A DNA stretch of 64,000 nt from Paramecium tetraurelia (Eukaryota; Ciliophora; Oligohymenophorea; Peniculida; Parameciidae): contig NW_001799028.1 of assembly GCF_000165425.1 (NCBI RefSeq), positions 1 through 64,000 of the forward strand, read 5' to 3'. The notes under the pieces were generated by a model that was not told where the DNA came from, searched no databases, and saw only the letters and a list, made by a program, of their open reading frames with translations. Position numbers and translations under genes: made by a program. Positions 24,968-38,418 of this stretch are shown piece by piece. The first letter of the stretch is position 1; each line of letters begins with the position of its first letter.

Positions 24968-25414
24968 ATGGCCTTACCGTTAAGGAGAGCAGAACTATCA
25001 TCTAAAGAGGATAAATATAGAATCATTTCATTTAAACCTCATATTTCTCAAGGATTTGAAGACTTTATTTTCAAACTTTTTGTTTTAATAAATTACAAAA
25101 ACTTAATTATAAAAATGATGGATAGTTAATTACATTTTAGAAATCTTTGATAAAATGTGATCAGGATACTGGATAATATGAAAATTAATATTGAAAATTT
25201 ACAATGAATTGAATAATTATTTGATAAAATTTGCATACATAGAGATAAAAATGTTAAATTATATACAAAAGAAGAAATTTAATCTAACTGTCTTTCATTT
25301 GAAAGATTACCTATATTATATCATAATAGTCTATATGGAGAGTTAAATTTTGAAAAGCGTTTAAAACTTATAAAAATATGGCTGACTTACATTCTGGTGA
25401 ATAATATTGGTTGA
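24968..25414 (+). pseudogene. Possible small gene or gene remnant
   Basis: Two protein-like segments lie on the plus strand. The first opens MALPLRRAELSSKEDKYRII and runs about 60 codons to a TGA. The second, from about 25210, reads LFDKICIHRDKNVKLYTKEE and ends at TGA 25412. They are in different frames, and I could not find a clean intron joining them; the DNA between them has several TGA codons. It may be a decayed gene or one with an intron I did not recognise. No family is recognised. Confidence 0.3.
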
Positions 25415-25603
25415 GTTTAAAACACAATATGATAAATATACTAGAGATTTTATGTGATCAAGCTATTGAAGTCTGAAATATAGAAATTTTAATCATTCAT
25501 TTCAATTTAATCGAGAATTTACGATGTATTAAAATTCAAATTAAATACTAAAGAGTAATTTAATTGTGCCAATATTTTATTAATCAAAATATAAATATAT
25601 ATA

Positions 25604-27938
25604 TCACTCATCAAATCTAAATTTTATTTGTCCTGCGCAAATGACATTTTCATTACAATTCATATATTCACATTTTATTGTTTATTTTGAGCATTCTAAA
25701 CAATATGAAATTAAATGACTTTTATTGCAATATGCAAATTCAGTTCCCTTTGATTTATTACATTTTTAGCAATAATATTAAGAGAAATTGATTTCATTCT
25801 ACATTGTATTAATTTTTAGATTTTGCTCAATATTCAAATTTTACTAAAATGAACACTTCAATAAATCCTAATGTTTCCACATTAACTCCTTTAATAGATC
25901 ATTTTTATTTTGATCTATTAACTTGATTTCAAGCTTCTTCCTTGTTTAAATTTTGGTCTCGCAATAAAGACATTCTTAAATCTCAGCCTAGCAATCATAG
26001 CAATAACGGAAATGACCACACGGAACCAACAGAGTATCAGACAACTTTTCCAAGCATATTCTACATTTAGCAATATGGTTTCCTTTTTGTAGCAGCTCTC
26101 CTCTAGCTATATTTTAAATTATGTCTTCGTCATTGATTGGAATATGGAACTACTCCATCAATTGTAATTCTTGTTTAGGGTTCTTATTTTGATTGAGCTT
26201 GATTTCAAAGTTATCTGATTCAACTAACCCAAAGACAACGATCTCCTCGGTAGTTTTATTAAGTATTCTAGAGTTAATATAAAGTTATATACAGAATTTA
26301 ACTATTGATTTTGAAACCCTCGTTTGTTGAAAACTTTTAAGTACAAATAAACTGTGAGCTTGATAAAGTTAACTTTAAGGTATTTTCATTAAGTGTAGCA
26401 AACTCTATGTTTTTGATATCATCTACATATACTTCTATAAAATATACATTGCCCCCCTCCAATAATGACCGACCAGTCTGAAGTTTTTCGATAATTTGTA
26501 TAGAATTCGTATCGTTTTTCAATTGAATCAAATTGAGGATTGAATAATATCTAGGGATTGAATTTGTTAACAGAAAAGATAGTATTTGAGAGGAAGGATT
26601 GCTCTTTCAACTCTGAATCATCATTGATTTTGAGTCGAAAGATTTGCTGATCTTCATTGGAATTGATATAATTTAATTTGCCTTCAATTTCAGTTAATTA
26701 GATTGGTTTATTGTTCGCAGTTTAATTTTCAAGGTAGCAAAAATCAGATTAAATTGCAATTCCTTAGATGAGAGCAACTTCTAATTCGTTTTTGTTTCGA
26801 GATATAATTTACATTAAAGTATCGTTAGTTTTATTAAAATCTGGTTCTTTGGGGGTAGTTTAGAAAAAGCGTAGTGAATTAAAGATGCTTTGTTAAGAAT
26901 GGATAGATTATATATTGTAGTTAGGCTGGGTATAATTAGAAAACTTAAAGTTTGAGACACTTACGTCAATATACTTTTTGACAATATCCATTTTCCATTG
27001 GCATTTCTTAATTGGTTCTGCCAAGACAATGAAACACAAGACTTTCTTGACTCTAAATTATTGATTATGCTTACTAAGCAAATTGTATTAAATTGAATAT
27101 ATTCTATATTTTGTCATCGAATTCGATCAACTCTTCATATTGAATTAACAAAATCAGGTTCTTATTAATGAGTATGTTCCTACAAAGTTCTGGGAAATTA
27201 CAAGAGTAAATGTTGAATGACGAATCTTCTAATTATATTTAAGCGCATTTTTGCGGAGATTCCACAATCTATTATAAGCTAATGTGATTGATAGTTGTTC
27301 CAAACTTAATCAAAGGGATCTTGAGGTAATTCATCTACTCTTATTGAAATTCTTTAATTAAGTTTTCCAAAAAAGAAATTACAATATATAAACCAAAATT
27401 TTCTGTTATTTTCTGATATTATATTGGGTATTAAAATATCATAAAAATTATATAGTCACAATTCAGATATATCTCAATGGTTTGTAATTTATTAAGATGT
27501 CTAAGGAATCGAATAAATTATTGTAAAGATCTTTGACAAATTTCCTGTTATCGGTATATAGATAAGCTTTTAGATTCAATAACAATAAATTTTTCCAAAG
27601 TATTTAAGTAATGCTTTGAAAGAGTTATTTGAAAATTTAAAGTAACCCATCTTACATGAGCTAATTCTCAGATTAATGAGGTATTTTCATATTTGGGGTT
27701 TCAGTCTTGGCAATCTTCCACTACAGGAGATTGATAATTAAGTAGAATCTGAGTCAGTATAATTTAACAATAACTAATGAATGAGAAAATGTCATATCAA
27801 CTTTTGATTTTTTGTAAAATGGAAGTGGAAGTTCATTAATAACTCTAAAAGGATTGAATCAGGGTTTAAGATTTAAAGCTTAAGATTGTGAAATAGTAAA
27901 TGAAAATTATTGTTGGTTCCTTCTTTAAGAGTTTGCAT
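25604..27938 (-). CDS. RING-finger protein, probable E3 ubiquitin ligase
   Basis: Reconstructed protein of roughly 730 residues starting MQTLKEGTNNNFHLLFHN. A long helical N-terminal part is followed by a beta-rich middle (WSVIIGGG...VYFIEVYVDD). A C3HC4 RING (CRICLEKLSDTLLVPCGHF...CYDC...CLYC) lies near 25990-26080, and a second Cys-rich cluster ends the protein (YYCQKCN...CLECSK...CEYMNC). Introns: 27774-27801, 27706-27724 (19 nt, AAG), 27053-27074, 26268-26292 and probably 26944-26964 (21 nt, in frame). Two single-base disruptions must be assumed: a missing base near 27475 and an extra one in the C6 run 26452-26457. The RING implies E2 binding; substrates are unknown. Alternatively the locus is two genes, broken near 27468. 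Confidence 0.75.
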
Positions 27939-28057
27939 ATTGACTAAATAATTATAATTATTATATTGCATCGTAATGGATTTATTTATATATATATTTT
28001 CAATTATACTAATGAATTTTAATGTATTTACGTCCTGCAATTAATATATTTAAGGCG

Positions 28058-29491
28058 ATGGACCTTGCAGTTGCATATAGGAGTATCCCAGCTCCAAGTC
28101 ATCCTGATATAGATTGGGTTATGATAACATCATTCAGTGCTTAATTAACAATTTTAGGATTCGCATTTATAGGTTCGGGAGCGGTTCGTTATAAATCAGT
28201 TCAATCATCAGTGATAACAGTGCTATTGGGATCAGTTATAACCATTTTCTTTTTTTGGCTTGTAACGAATAAAATAATAAATAATTGATAGATAGGATAT
28301 GGTTTTGCATTTGGAGATGAAATGGGAAATTAATTCATTGGTTTTGGTAAATTTGCAGGAGCAGGATATTCTGCTGAATTCTAGAAAGACGATTATTCAA
28401 ATTTCAGTAATAGATTTTTTTTATACTTTAGTCCACTCAACAGTTGGAGCTGTAATAGTTGCATCTCTATTTGGATTGGGTACCTTAGAGAGATCTAGAT
28501 ACTTTTCTGTTAGTGTATGTTTAGCATTCATCACAGCAATATTGTATCCAATAGCACTTCATTGGGTCTAACCTACAGGATGGTTGAATACCATAGGATT
28601 TGTGGATTTTGCAGGAGCAAGCTATATCCACTTGTTTGGTGGTATTTTAGCATTGGTTGTTTCAATATTTTTGAAGGAGAGACGAGGTAAAAGAGGCTAT
28701 GTAGATCCAAGTATTTTCCTACATCATTCTCAAATTTATATTGGATATGGATCATTTATTCTGACAATAGCAATATTAATATTCGTTAATGGAGCTAACT
28801 CAGAAGGAAAATTTGATAAATACAACTAGGGATTGATAGCAACCAACACTATCGTAGCATCTGCATTCTCAGCTCTCACTAGTTTCTTTTTATACTACTA
28901 GCAGACTCTCAAGTTAAGCTTAATTGCTCTATCCAGAGGTAGTGTGGCTGGAATTGTTGCTATTTCAGCTATGGCTGATGATGTTCGAATCTGGTAATCT
29001 GCTTTTACTGGTGTCTTGGCTGGAATTGTTTATATTTTTCTCATCCTTGTAATAAAGAGATCTCCCATTGATGACCCTGCTTACACTATTGCTTCGCACT
29101 TGGTATTGCTACTAATTTTATTCTTTAGGGTCCTGGTCTCTTGGGAACCATTCTGGTTGGTTTTCTAAGTCTTACCCATGGTTTGATGACTGGGCATGGT
29201 TTCAAATAATTGGGATTATAAATAGTAGGAATCATTGTATTGGTTTTATGGGCACTTTTTGTTGCATTAGGACTCTAAGCTGCAGCCTATTGGATTCCAA
29301 AAAGTAGTATTGATGTTTTTAAGATTCATCTATTCCAAGAAGCTTAGGGAATCGATATTAGTTATGGTAATTAGTATTTTAAGCATTTATTAGCTGAAGG
29401 GGAAGCCATTCAATTGCTCGATTACCAGCCAGAACCTACTTTGTTGAGCAATTTTCCCAAGAGGGGAGTCTTTGAATTTTCAAGCAATTGA
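28058..29491 (+). CDS. Ammonium transporter (Amt/Rh family)
   Basis: Membrane channel for NH3/NH4+ at the plasma or vacuolar membrane. The product is 450 residues. Family features in order: first span IDWVMITSFSAQLTILGFAF, the segment GFGKFAGAGYSAEF, the span STVGAVIVASLFG, YPIALHWVQPTGWL, and DFAGASYIHLFGG, which carries the pore His. Further spans follow, with TIASHLGPGLLG near the C-terminal half. Three introns restore the frame exactly: 28262-28291 (30 nt), 28407-28431 (25 nt) and 29103-29128 (26 nt). The ATG follows a TA-rich leader and starts MDLAVAYRSIPAPSHPD. No sign of truncation; the soluble tail ends FPKRGVFEFSSN. Confidence 0.93.
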
Positions 29492-29527
29492 ATAAATAAG
29501 TAAATATTAAAAAATTCAATTTAAATT

Positions 29528-31347
29528 ATGCACAATATCACTGTTGCCATTAGAGTCAAGCCAGTTTAATAAAGTTTCAAAACCATTATTGTTAAATGGC
29601 TCCACGGTCACTCTGCTTGATCCAGAATTAGAATTCAATAACCCTGTCGATGTAAAATGACATTTCTATATTATATTTTACATCCTAAAGATCCTGAAAA
29701 AGAATAGAATTAAAGATGCATCTTATGAGTTTGACCTTGTCTTTGATTAACAAGCCGATCAAAAGGAAGTCTATGAAAAATCAGCAGAACCCCTTCTCGA
29801 TGATCTTATTTCAGGTTAAAATGTAACTATTTTTGCATATGGAGCAACAGGAAGCGGCAAAACTCATACGTATATTTATCATCCCTAATTTCTTATAGCA
29901 TGATGGGAAGCCAGAATCAGCAAGGCATAATACCAAGAGCTTTGAATGATTTGCTTGGTCGATTGTCAAAAGAATAAGCAGCTCAAGTATCAACATTCCT
30001 AATCTCTAGGCCTCACTCACCTTCTTAGAAATATACAATGAAACTATTCGAGATCTCTTAACTGGGAAGCTTTTGGACTTGAGAGAAGATGGCAATAAGG
30101 GATTGGTGGTTGTGAACTTATTCAAAGCGCCTGTCCCCTCTCTTAATGATATAAACCAATACATCAAATACGGGAACAGCAGAAGAGCAAAGGAGCCAAC
30201 AGGTGCTAATGAGAACTCTACACGTTCTCACACAGTTTTGCAATTGATGCTAAAGCAATGCACCTTTACCTTTGTTGATTTGGCTGGTTCTGAAAGAGCT
30301 TCCCAAACCACTAACAAAGGACAAAGAATGGTTGAGGGAGCAATGATAAATCGATCACTTTTAGTTCTTGGCAATTGCATCAAGGCCTTATTCTCAAAGG
30401 AATAATTTGTGCCTTTTAGAGGCAGCAAGTTGACGAGACTTTTAAAGGATGCTCTCCAAGGCAATTCTAAAACTGTCATGATCGCTAATGTTGCTCCCAA
30501 CAATTATGAGGATTCATTTAATACACTCCTTTATGCTCACAGAACTAGGAATATTGATCCAACACCTAACAATTTCTAAGAGATGATTGTTTAATTAAGG
30601 GAAGAGAATGAAGACATCAAAAAGACTCTCAAGAAATAAAATAGTTAATCCAAGATGCAGTTACAAATTGAGCAGTAATTTAAAGAGCAATAGAGATAAG
30701 AGAAGATGGATAAGCAATAATCATAACAATAAGTTTAGTAAATTCAACAGTAATAAATTCAATAGCAACAAGCAGAAAAATAAGCCTATGATGAAGAACA
30801 AATTAAATCAATTATTTTAAAGTAATTTGCTTAGGAATCAGAGTTAATTAAGTCATTGTTTAAGTTAGAGGATGCTTTGATGCAGACTCATCTAGACATA
30901 GTTGAATATTAAAAATAGCAGAGTGTGTAATTCCAATAGAAGACTGAGGATCTGATTACTAAATGCACTGATTCAATTAATAATACAGAGAATGAGTAAT
31001 TTGAAATTGCTATGAAGTATAAAGCAATCTTACAGTAAAGAAGAAAAATATATGATGTATATTATTTATTTGATAATTAAATTTAGTAATGCATGCAAAG
31101 TCAATTTCAATCAGTCAAGGATGAATTTAGAAAATAGGTTCAAAATATAGAGAAGATGAAGGGTTTACAGAGTGACAAGAGGGAAGAAGTGATGAAGAAG
31201 TTTAAGGAGTTGGAAATAGAACATCTTAAAAAGATTTCTAATTAAAAAAATGGGAATCAACCCTAAATTGATGAGGAAACCTTAAAAGAAATTAAGAAAA
31301 ATAGATTGCAAAGTTTAAACAAACAAATTAAAGACGGAAAATTGTGA
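29528..31347 (+). CDS. Kinesin motor protein, kinesin-8-like
   Basis: Microtubule motor of about 565 residues with an N-terminal motor domain and a coiled-coil tail. Motor motifs: [10 protein letters not shown] (P-loop), [10 protein letters not shown] (switch I), [10 protein letters not shown] (switch II) and [14 protein letters not shown]. The neck sequence YAHRTRNI resembles kinesin-8. The Gln/Glu-rich stretch after residue ~345 is a coiled coil. Introns: 29652-29690 (39 nt, AAAG), 29870-29898 (29 nt), 29987-30009 (23 nt) and probably 31057-31086 (30 nt, in frame). The first 14 codons ([13 protein letters not shown]) connect to the motor only if one base near 29564 is removed. The loop before VDLAG is shorter than usual. 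Confidence 0.9.
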
Positions 31348-31385
31348 ATGAATAAAATATTAAAATAAAAAAAATTGACTATTAA

Positions 31386-33354
31386 TCAAATTTCTTGATT
31401 CTTCTTGTCTTCCAATTTCTCATAAATTTGATCAGCTATTTCCTTAGAGATCTTAGAATCTAAATATGGAATCGCAACAACTAAAATAATTTATCTATTT
31501 ACATGATCCATTTGTTAAATTGACTTTCAATAATTATGTTATTATTTTTGGATTTTTATCATAATATCCTTGTTCTGCTTCATAGTGTTGAATTATAAAG
31601 AAATTCCCGTAAGCTAGAGCACCTTCAGAATCTTGAACAGGACTGAAGATGTCATTACCAATTGTTTTTCTTTTGTATGGAGTGAGCACGTGCTCTGGAG
31701 GGTCCAAAGAGAATAAATCATTCATTTTTAGAGTTGCATTACCCCAATCAAATGTGTAGACTTGTCTTTGATCAGTATTTTTGAACTTCATGCTCTCTCC
31801 AGATAATAGCAATTAATTGGTTCCATAATAGGGACAACTAAATACAGGATTTGCCAACACACTTCTATGATATGGATCATCATCAAGGAATTTAACTTAA
31901 AAATCCTATTTTTATTCCCCAACAAACTTTTCCTCTTTACAAGCAAATATCTAACCCAAGTGTTATTGAGGTCCTCTGTGATTTCCGAAACTATCAGGCT
32001 CTCTAGAGACCCCTCCAAAGAATACAATCAATTTATCAAAGGCAAAGTGACTAATTGTGAAGAAGCTTCCATCAAACCTTTCCACAAGTTTTAATTTCAG
32101 CTCTTCCCAACGATTGTTCCTAAATACATACTAACAATTCAATAATTCATGTCGAATTGCATTATCAAAATGTTATATTTACTTCTGACCATAGAATACA
32201 AATAGCAATCTAATGATTATAAATTTGATATTACTATTTATAGCATGTTCCCATGAAATTATAACCTTCCTTTGGCAATTTAGGCAATTCCGTTATTTTT
32301 GCTTCTTATCCATTCTAAATCATAGATTTTGGGAAGGAAATCTAAAGTACTTAATCAGACTACTAACCTCTCTCCGCCTTTCTTCCTCCAATCACATATA
32401 TGTGATTATGAGTAAGGCTTCCCTCCCCTTTGATGTAGAGTGCCTATTCTAACTATACATACGGTTATCCTTTAAACTTTAATGAAAACTCGTACCAAAT
32501 ACCATATTACACCAAATAAACAATTAGCTACATAAAATTGTATTATTACTATTGATTAAACTTGATTGTTCGTAGTTATCTTCTTGAATGCAAAGACATA
32601 ATCTTTTTACAAGGATTGTTTTCCCAAAGATATTAATTTCATGGATTTAGTCAAGACCTACTTAAGGTCAAACTTCCTAAGTGCAACTTAAGATTGTAAA
32701 TCCTTAAAAGTCAATTAAGATTTATTAGGTAATTTAAGTGTCTTTTAAATTCTACTATAAATTAATGATTGCAATTTCACTAATGTTTAACTAATTTCAT
32801 CTGCAATCAAAGCGTTTTCTGGCGAAGTTAACTCTAGATTAAGTCCCTGTTGTCTTTTAGTTACTCCCAATACGGGATTTGAGCCTGCAAATTAAAATCT
32901 TTTCTTAGTTATTTTTTCTTCAACATAATAGCTCTTGTTGCTATGCTTGTATATCAATTGAGATGCATTTATTTAAATATCAGGGTTCCTTATCTTGAAG
33001 AGTTCTAGCGCTTATAAAACATGATAGAAAGTGTAATCGACACCATATTCTTTAAAATTTGCAAACTTTCTGCATCCAGGACAAGCGAAACCACTTTGAA
33101 GTATTATGAATAGCATACCTAGGTTCGACCTTTTTATACATTAATGAATAATGTTCAAGCCAACATTCTAATTCAAATACGCAATGAATGTATCCAGTAG
33201 GATTATGTCTGATTGGTATAGTCACAGGTAGTTTAGAAAATTGGCAGATTGTCGTAAGTAATACTTCTTAATTGCCAAGCTTATCTTATAGTAGTCTCTA
33301 AAATGATTGACTTGTATTTTAGGATTTTAATAGCATTTTATACTCTTCTGACAT
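31386..33354 (-). CDS. Kelch-repeat protein with N-terminal zinc-binding-like module
   Basis: Predicted adaptor of 624 residues. The N-terminal ~100 residues hold a Cys/His pattern (HCVFELECWLEH...CPGCRK) resembling an SP-RING/MIZ or U-box-like fold; this resemblance is my inference. A linker follows. The C-terminal half has Kelch-type motifs (HIYVIGGRKAE, LLFVFYGQK, LIVFFGGVSRE, QLLLSGESMKF). Four introns restore the frame exactly: 33094-33118 (25 nt, AAAG), 32528-32549 (22 nt), 32210-32234 (25 nt) and 31481-31502 (22 nt). The start is MSEEYKMLLKSQ. A Kelch propeller with a ligase-like N-terminus suggests a substrate receptor, but this is not shown. Confidence 0.85.
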
Positions 33355-33411
33355 TTCTATTAATTATATTTATAAAATAATCAATTATTATTGAATTGAT
33401 AACAAAACATT

Positions 33412-36400
33412 TCAATTGACTTCCTTGAAAAAGTTACTTCGTTACTTTTGAATGCCTTAATAAGGTTTTTAAATCTTCCTTAGACTCCTCATCATCATTG
33501 GACTCTTTGCATTTTTGGATGTTTCTCCAAGTCTTCTTAGCTTCCAACCTTTTTTGATGGCCATAAAGAAGAATGAGTAAACAGAATATTCGGGATACAA
33601 TCTTTTTTTACCAAAGAATCGTTAAACTTTCGCATATCTAAATTTATTGTGTTAAAAGATTAATTACCTCTTTATAACCATATCATAATTATGTAATGGC
33701 TAATAGATTAAAAAGATATGCATTTTATCAAAGCCAGGTAACATCGGGGCTATTGTTTGGGTACTCATATGTTAATTGTTTTGAGTGTTATTCTCTGTAA
33801 AGAGTGTCTGATTATTATTTGTTGTAGTTCTTTTCATTTGTACTCTGGGATTGTTAGCAAGATTTTTAATATCCATATCTGATTTTTATGGAGCAACCAT
33901 TATCAACTTTTAATCAATTGACAACCTATGTGGCTGATGATTGTGGTCTTCATTAGATGCACTTCTTGATAATTACTTTTTAAGTTGGGGTTGTGGTAAA
34001 GCAAGAGAAGGTCGAGGATTATTCTATTGAATCAAGGTAAGTTAGGGCTTTGTGTGAGGCAATACGAATTAGTCTTGAGTTTCAGAAAGATTCTTTGAAT
34101 TAAGCAAGTCGTCTTTATAAGCTATGTATAATGAGATTATGGTTACAATCTTTGGTTAGACTCCCTCCAAAACCTGCGGTTTACAAAGTTGATTTAGGTA
34201 TATTGGATTTTCTATAGTAATTGATGGTTGCGTTTTAACCGTCGTCATCATCAGCATTTTAGAAAGCTGTACCAGATATACTATTTTCATTATTTTCAAC
34301 TAAAAATCATGTCGAAATCTACCTTATTCCATCAGTACTTCTTCATCTTCATATGCATCATTCATTTACAAGGTATGAGAGTCGCCATCGTCGTAACCTT
34401 TTGCATAAGCATCATTCTGAAAATCTTGTCCACGAGTTGAATTCAATTAGAAATTGGTCCATGCATTATACTTACCCATATCCCTTCTGGAATATCTTTA
34501 AGATCTTCTTTGATTCACAGGATAAAACTCTTTTTTGATGATCTTTTCTTTGTCAGCACAAAAATGCAAGTAATTACAATTTTGAATTAGATGAGAATTG
34601 CTTTGACAACTAAAGCAGTTGAGCGACAAGGCTCCATAATCGCCATTTATAATGCGATCTCTGATTTCACAAAACCTTTCATAATCATCTGGATAAGAAG
34701 ATATGACATTTAAGAATTTGGCTCTGGATATTTTGAATACTCTAGTAAACCCCTTTGAGATTGCAGTGGCAGTCCTGGAATTTCCAGTAAAAAAGGCCAG
34801 TTCTCCAAAGCAGTCAAATTAATTGTAATTTTGGAATGTATTCCTCTTGACCCTTTCTTTGACCTAATTGGCTTCGAAGATCAACTCAACTTCCCCTTTG
34901 GTGATAACGTAGAGGGAACAATCATCCAGTTCGTTAATCTTATAATATTTCAACAGAACTTACAGTGATAATTCTTTCTTCTGGTGAGTATGCTTGTTCC
35001 TCCATGTAATGTAGCAGACTCTTGATGAAGGATTCAGAAAATAACTTCATAATTATTTTACAATTCTTTAAGATGTTCCCTCTTAATTGATACTGTAATT
35101 CATCTTGTAAATGTTTGCTAAGCTTATTAACAATGGATCCGACCTCATCATCATTCATTTCCTACTCCTCCTGCCAAATGTACTCTAAGTAACTCCTTAC
35201 TTTGGTCTGTAATTCAAATTGTATCTTATTTTTACTCATATAGGTATTTATTAAACTAACAGTCCTATTGTACTCCATGGTGCCTTTGTACATGTTAGAC
35301 ACAAATATTCCAATGCTATTGACTGAATATGCAAACACAATCGACCCTATAAACATAGTTAAATTGTTAATGAGTAATTCCAAGTCGTTCTTGGCTGTGA
35401 TATCTCCATATCCAACTGTGGTCATCGTCATCGTAGCCCAATAAATGGCCACATTGTATTGAGACGCATTTGATTTATCTCTCAAATTATAGGCATCCAG
35501 CCAAGAAAAGGAACTATTGTAATAGGCTATCCCATGCCAAAGACAACCGCATATGTGTACAACACTCACGATAACCATTAGAACTTTCAATAGACCGACT
35601 AAATCATTTAGATAGCCACTTAGATTAAAGAACCTAAATAAGATGTTAGTTATGTACTCTTAAATTTGAGCTAGGATCTTGTTTATTTTGGTTATCCGCA
35701 ATATATAGAAGACAACGCAGAGGATTGACTAGATCAAGATCATGGTGTAGTCTTTGGAACTCAGACTCGGCACAAAGAATTGGACAGTCACAGTGAAAAA
35801 GGAAACCGCATAAATATATACATATAGTTACTAAATCGACAAATGCATTCTTGTTGAAATAGTTTACAATTATTCTTTTTCTGTCCTTGATTATTTGTCC
35901 TTTTTCAATAAAAGCTAAATTCATGCCCACCCCGATATCCAAAGCCAAAATCATCATCAGCAGGTATTCAATGGTACCACTTTTGGTCTCAGAGAACAAT
36001 TCACTAATGTGATAAATTTCAAATGATATTTTGTAAGGCAACCAAAAGAAAATAAGGAGATACGTAATAATTTGAAATGCATCCCAACATGCAATGAATT
36101 TGCTGTATGGTGTAAATACATCCACCATAATCCACAATTGAGAGGCCTTGCTATATTCATTTCCCTCACTTACCATCTGGAGGTCGTCCAATTATTAAAT
36201 TTAAAAAAAGCTTAATTGATTTAATTTTCTCAAATATGATCTATTCCACAAATTGTTTATGAAGTTATTCTGCAAACTCTTGGCAATGATTGTTTTTAAA
36301 AATTAAGGCTTAGATCCATATTGAATTTCTTCGTTCTCATAAGCAGACTGATTTTCAGATTTCTTGACTCCAAAAGTCTTTTACCTGACCAAAGACATTG

Positions 36401-36524
36401 GAATTTGTTGATGAAAACTGCTCAAACTATATTGTTGAAGATCTCCTTCCTGAAACCCAACTCTGCTGCTCAATAAAGGCGGGATGGGTCCTTTGAATTC
36501 CGAATCAACTGAACTCTCAAACAT
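33412..36524 (-). CDS. Voltage-gated K+ channel with cyclic-nucleotide-binding domain
   Basis: EAG/CNG-type potassium channel of about 1018 residues; in ciliates such channels shape membrane potential and swimming. The cytosolic N-terminus starts MFESSVDSEFKGPIPP. S1-S4 follow (FIACWDAFQIITYLLIFFW; NYFNKNAFVDLVTI; FYILRITKINKIL). The pore reads TMTMTTVGYGDITAKND with the GYGD filter. After S6 comes a C-linker and a cNMP-binding fold (DDCSLYVITKGEVELIFE, FDCFGELAFFTGNSRTATA with the phosphate-cassette pattern). The tail is long and Asn/Gln-rich. Introns: 34939-34963 (25 nt) and 33638-33667 (30 nt). One extra base must be ignored between 35806 and 35831; a 37-nt intron could also restore frame but would delete the conserved S2 flank. 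Confidence 0.92.
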
Positions 36525-36728
36525 TATAATAACACAATTTAATTTTGATATATTTTTTAATTATTATTGTTGAAATTGTCTCTTTAATACGAAGATCAAA
36601 TTATGGACAAGAAGAGTCACGGTTGTTATTTTGTTCGTCCTCCTATACTATTATATTCCAATAATTATTACAAACTAATTTGTTAATTTGAATTCTCAAA
36701 TAATATTTTTATTTGATTTTTTAACGAA

Positions 36729-38381
36729 ATGCAGGAAATTTTGTAAATTGTATTTGATTTGGGCGAAAAGAAACAAGTAAAACTAAGATTCATATCAAGG
36801 AAACACTCAAAGTTTACAGGGATTCTGACCCTGCCCAATTGGCATATGATTTTGTCCAATAACATAATTTAAAAAATGAGGCTATTCCGATGATCGAGGA
36901 AACCATTTGGCATCACCTTAAATAAATGACGATCAATAAACCTCAATCGCAAGACAACATCTTCGATAGATTGCACAAAGAAGCATAGATCAAACAGCAA
37001 AGGAAACAAATCTAATTTGCTAATCAATAACTCAGTCAAAGGGGAAACATCCCATCTCCAGTTCTCAATTACAACCCTGGAGACGTGCTGTATCAGAAGG
37101 GAATCCAACACAAAGAATAGATGGAGTATCCTCCCCCTTTTTATTAATATCATTAGACGTTTGCAAGATTAGAAGAAGTTGGAGCAATCGTAAGTGGAGT
37201 ATCCATTTAAGCCGTTCATCAGCGAGAGGAGCCAACTCATAGCCAAACGACCGCATAAGCAATCAATGCCTGACTACTTGATGCAGATGGGCAAGGATAT
37301 GAGCAAACACAAAGATCAAATGCGGACGAGTAGATATCAAATAGAAACACAGGAGTGTTCATTTCGCCCAAACATAAACTAGATGTAGTTTTAATCAATA
37401 TCAACGTATGTAGAAGTCAAAAAATACTCATGGAGAAATCAAGAAATTCGCAATCCAACATTTATGATAGATTGTATAATGAGGGAATGCAATCCAAAGT
37501 AAAGCGTTTGAGCAACATGGACAATACTGAGAGCCAATCTCAAAGTTAACTATTCAATCAATAGAGTTCAAGAAAGCATAGCAAAACTGAAATTCCATTC
37601 TTAGAAAGGATGCAAATATCTGTCTTTGAGTAGAGGAAGAAGAAGGAAGCCCTTCAACCCCAACAAGAATTCGATCAAAGCACTGGACAAAAATTGTATC
37701 ATCCTCAAATATGTCGACCTCCCCTCTCTGTATTACTTAGTGTTTATTCTAGCGTAATGCTGATCATTTACCAATTGGGGAATATTTGTATCAGATGCGA
37801 ACAGTAAAGGAGGACAAATTTCATTTTCTGGTTGAGTAAGACAGACAAGAACAATAGAACCAAAGAGCAAGATCTTTGGACAAGTCTAATCAAATTTATG
37901 AGATGAAAAAGAGGAAATTCCTTTATGAGATTTTCAATTTATTAGATTCAGATGGTGATGGAGTGATCTCAGCATAAAGAATAGAAATATCAGCTATAAA
38001 TGCTGAAATCTTATAGATATTAACGCCCTTGTTATGCGAGATGGAATAAATTAATGCTTAACTAAATCAGCATCAATTCTATGAGGCAGCGTCCAGATTG
38101 ATATAAACTCTGCCCATAGTCGACAGAGATAAGTTGATGAAAGGGTTGTCAAACAAAAAGAAGACGAATCAAGAAGAGTATTCATTTTAGGTATGAGTGG
38201 CTGTTTAATATATTAGCCTTAATTGAATTAAAATTCGATGAGGATAGTCAGCACTAGATAAAATCATTCTGCTAGCAATCACAAACATCAAGTGCAACAA
38301 AAGGATGAGATGGCAGAATGTACATTCAAACCTAAATTATATACTCCACTTAAAATATATGAATTTATGCTTAATTAATGA
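36729..38381 (+). CDS. EF-hand protein with N-terminal beta-grasp-like segment
   Basis: Protein of about 514 residues of unknown cellular role. The N-terminus (MQEILQIVFDLGEKKQVKLR, then IHIKETLKVYRDSDPAQLA) resembles small domains seen at the start of many ciliate proteins. The middle is basic and Gln/Ser-rich. One canonical EF-hand loop, DSDGDGVISAQRIE, lies near 37945-37990, with predicted Ca2+ ligands D, D, D and E. Introns: 37126-37156 (31 nt), 37385-37413 (29 nt), 37730-37752 (23 nt) and 38191-38216 (26 nt), all fixing the frame. One base appears missing near 36785-36790. An upstream exon cannot be ruled out. The gene ends KIYEFMLNQ then TGA. Confidence 0.75.
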
Positions 38382-38418
38382 ATGTTGTTATATTTATTTT
38401 TAAGCATTAATTATAAAA

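Noticed and set aside
35806-35831. A 37-nt intron as explanation for the frame change in the K+ channel
   Set aside because: It would remove NYFNKNAFVDL, a segment conserved in this channel family, so a one-base error is more likely.
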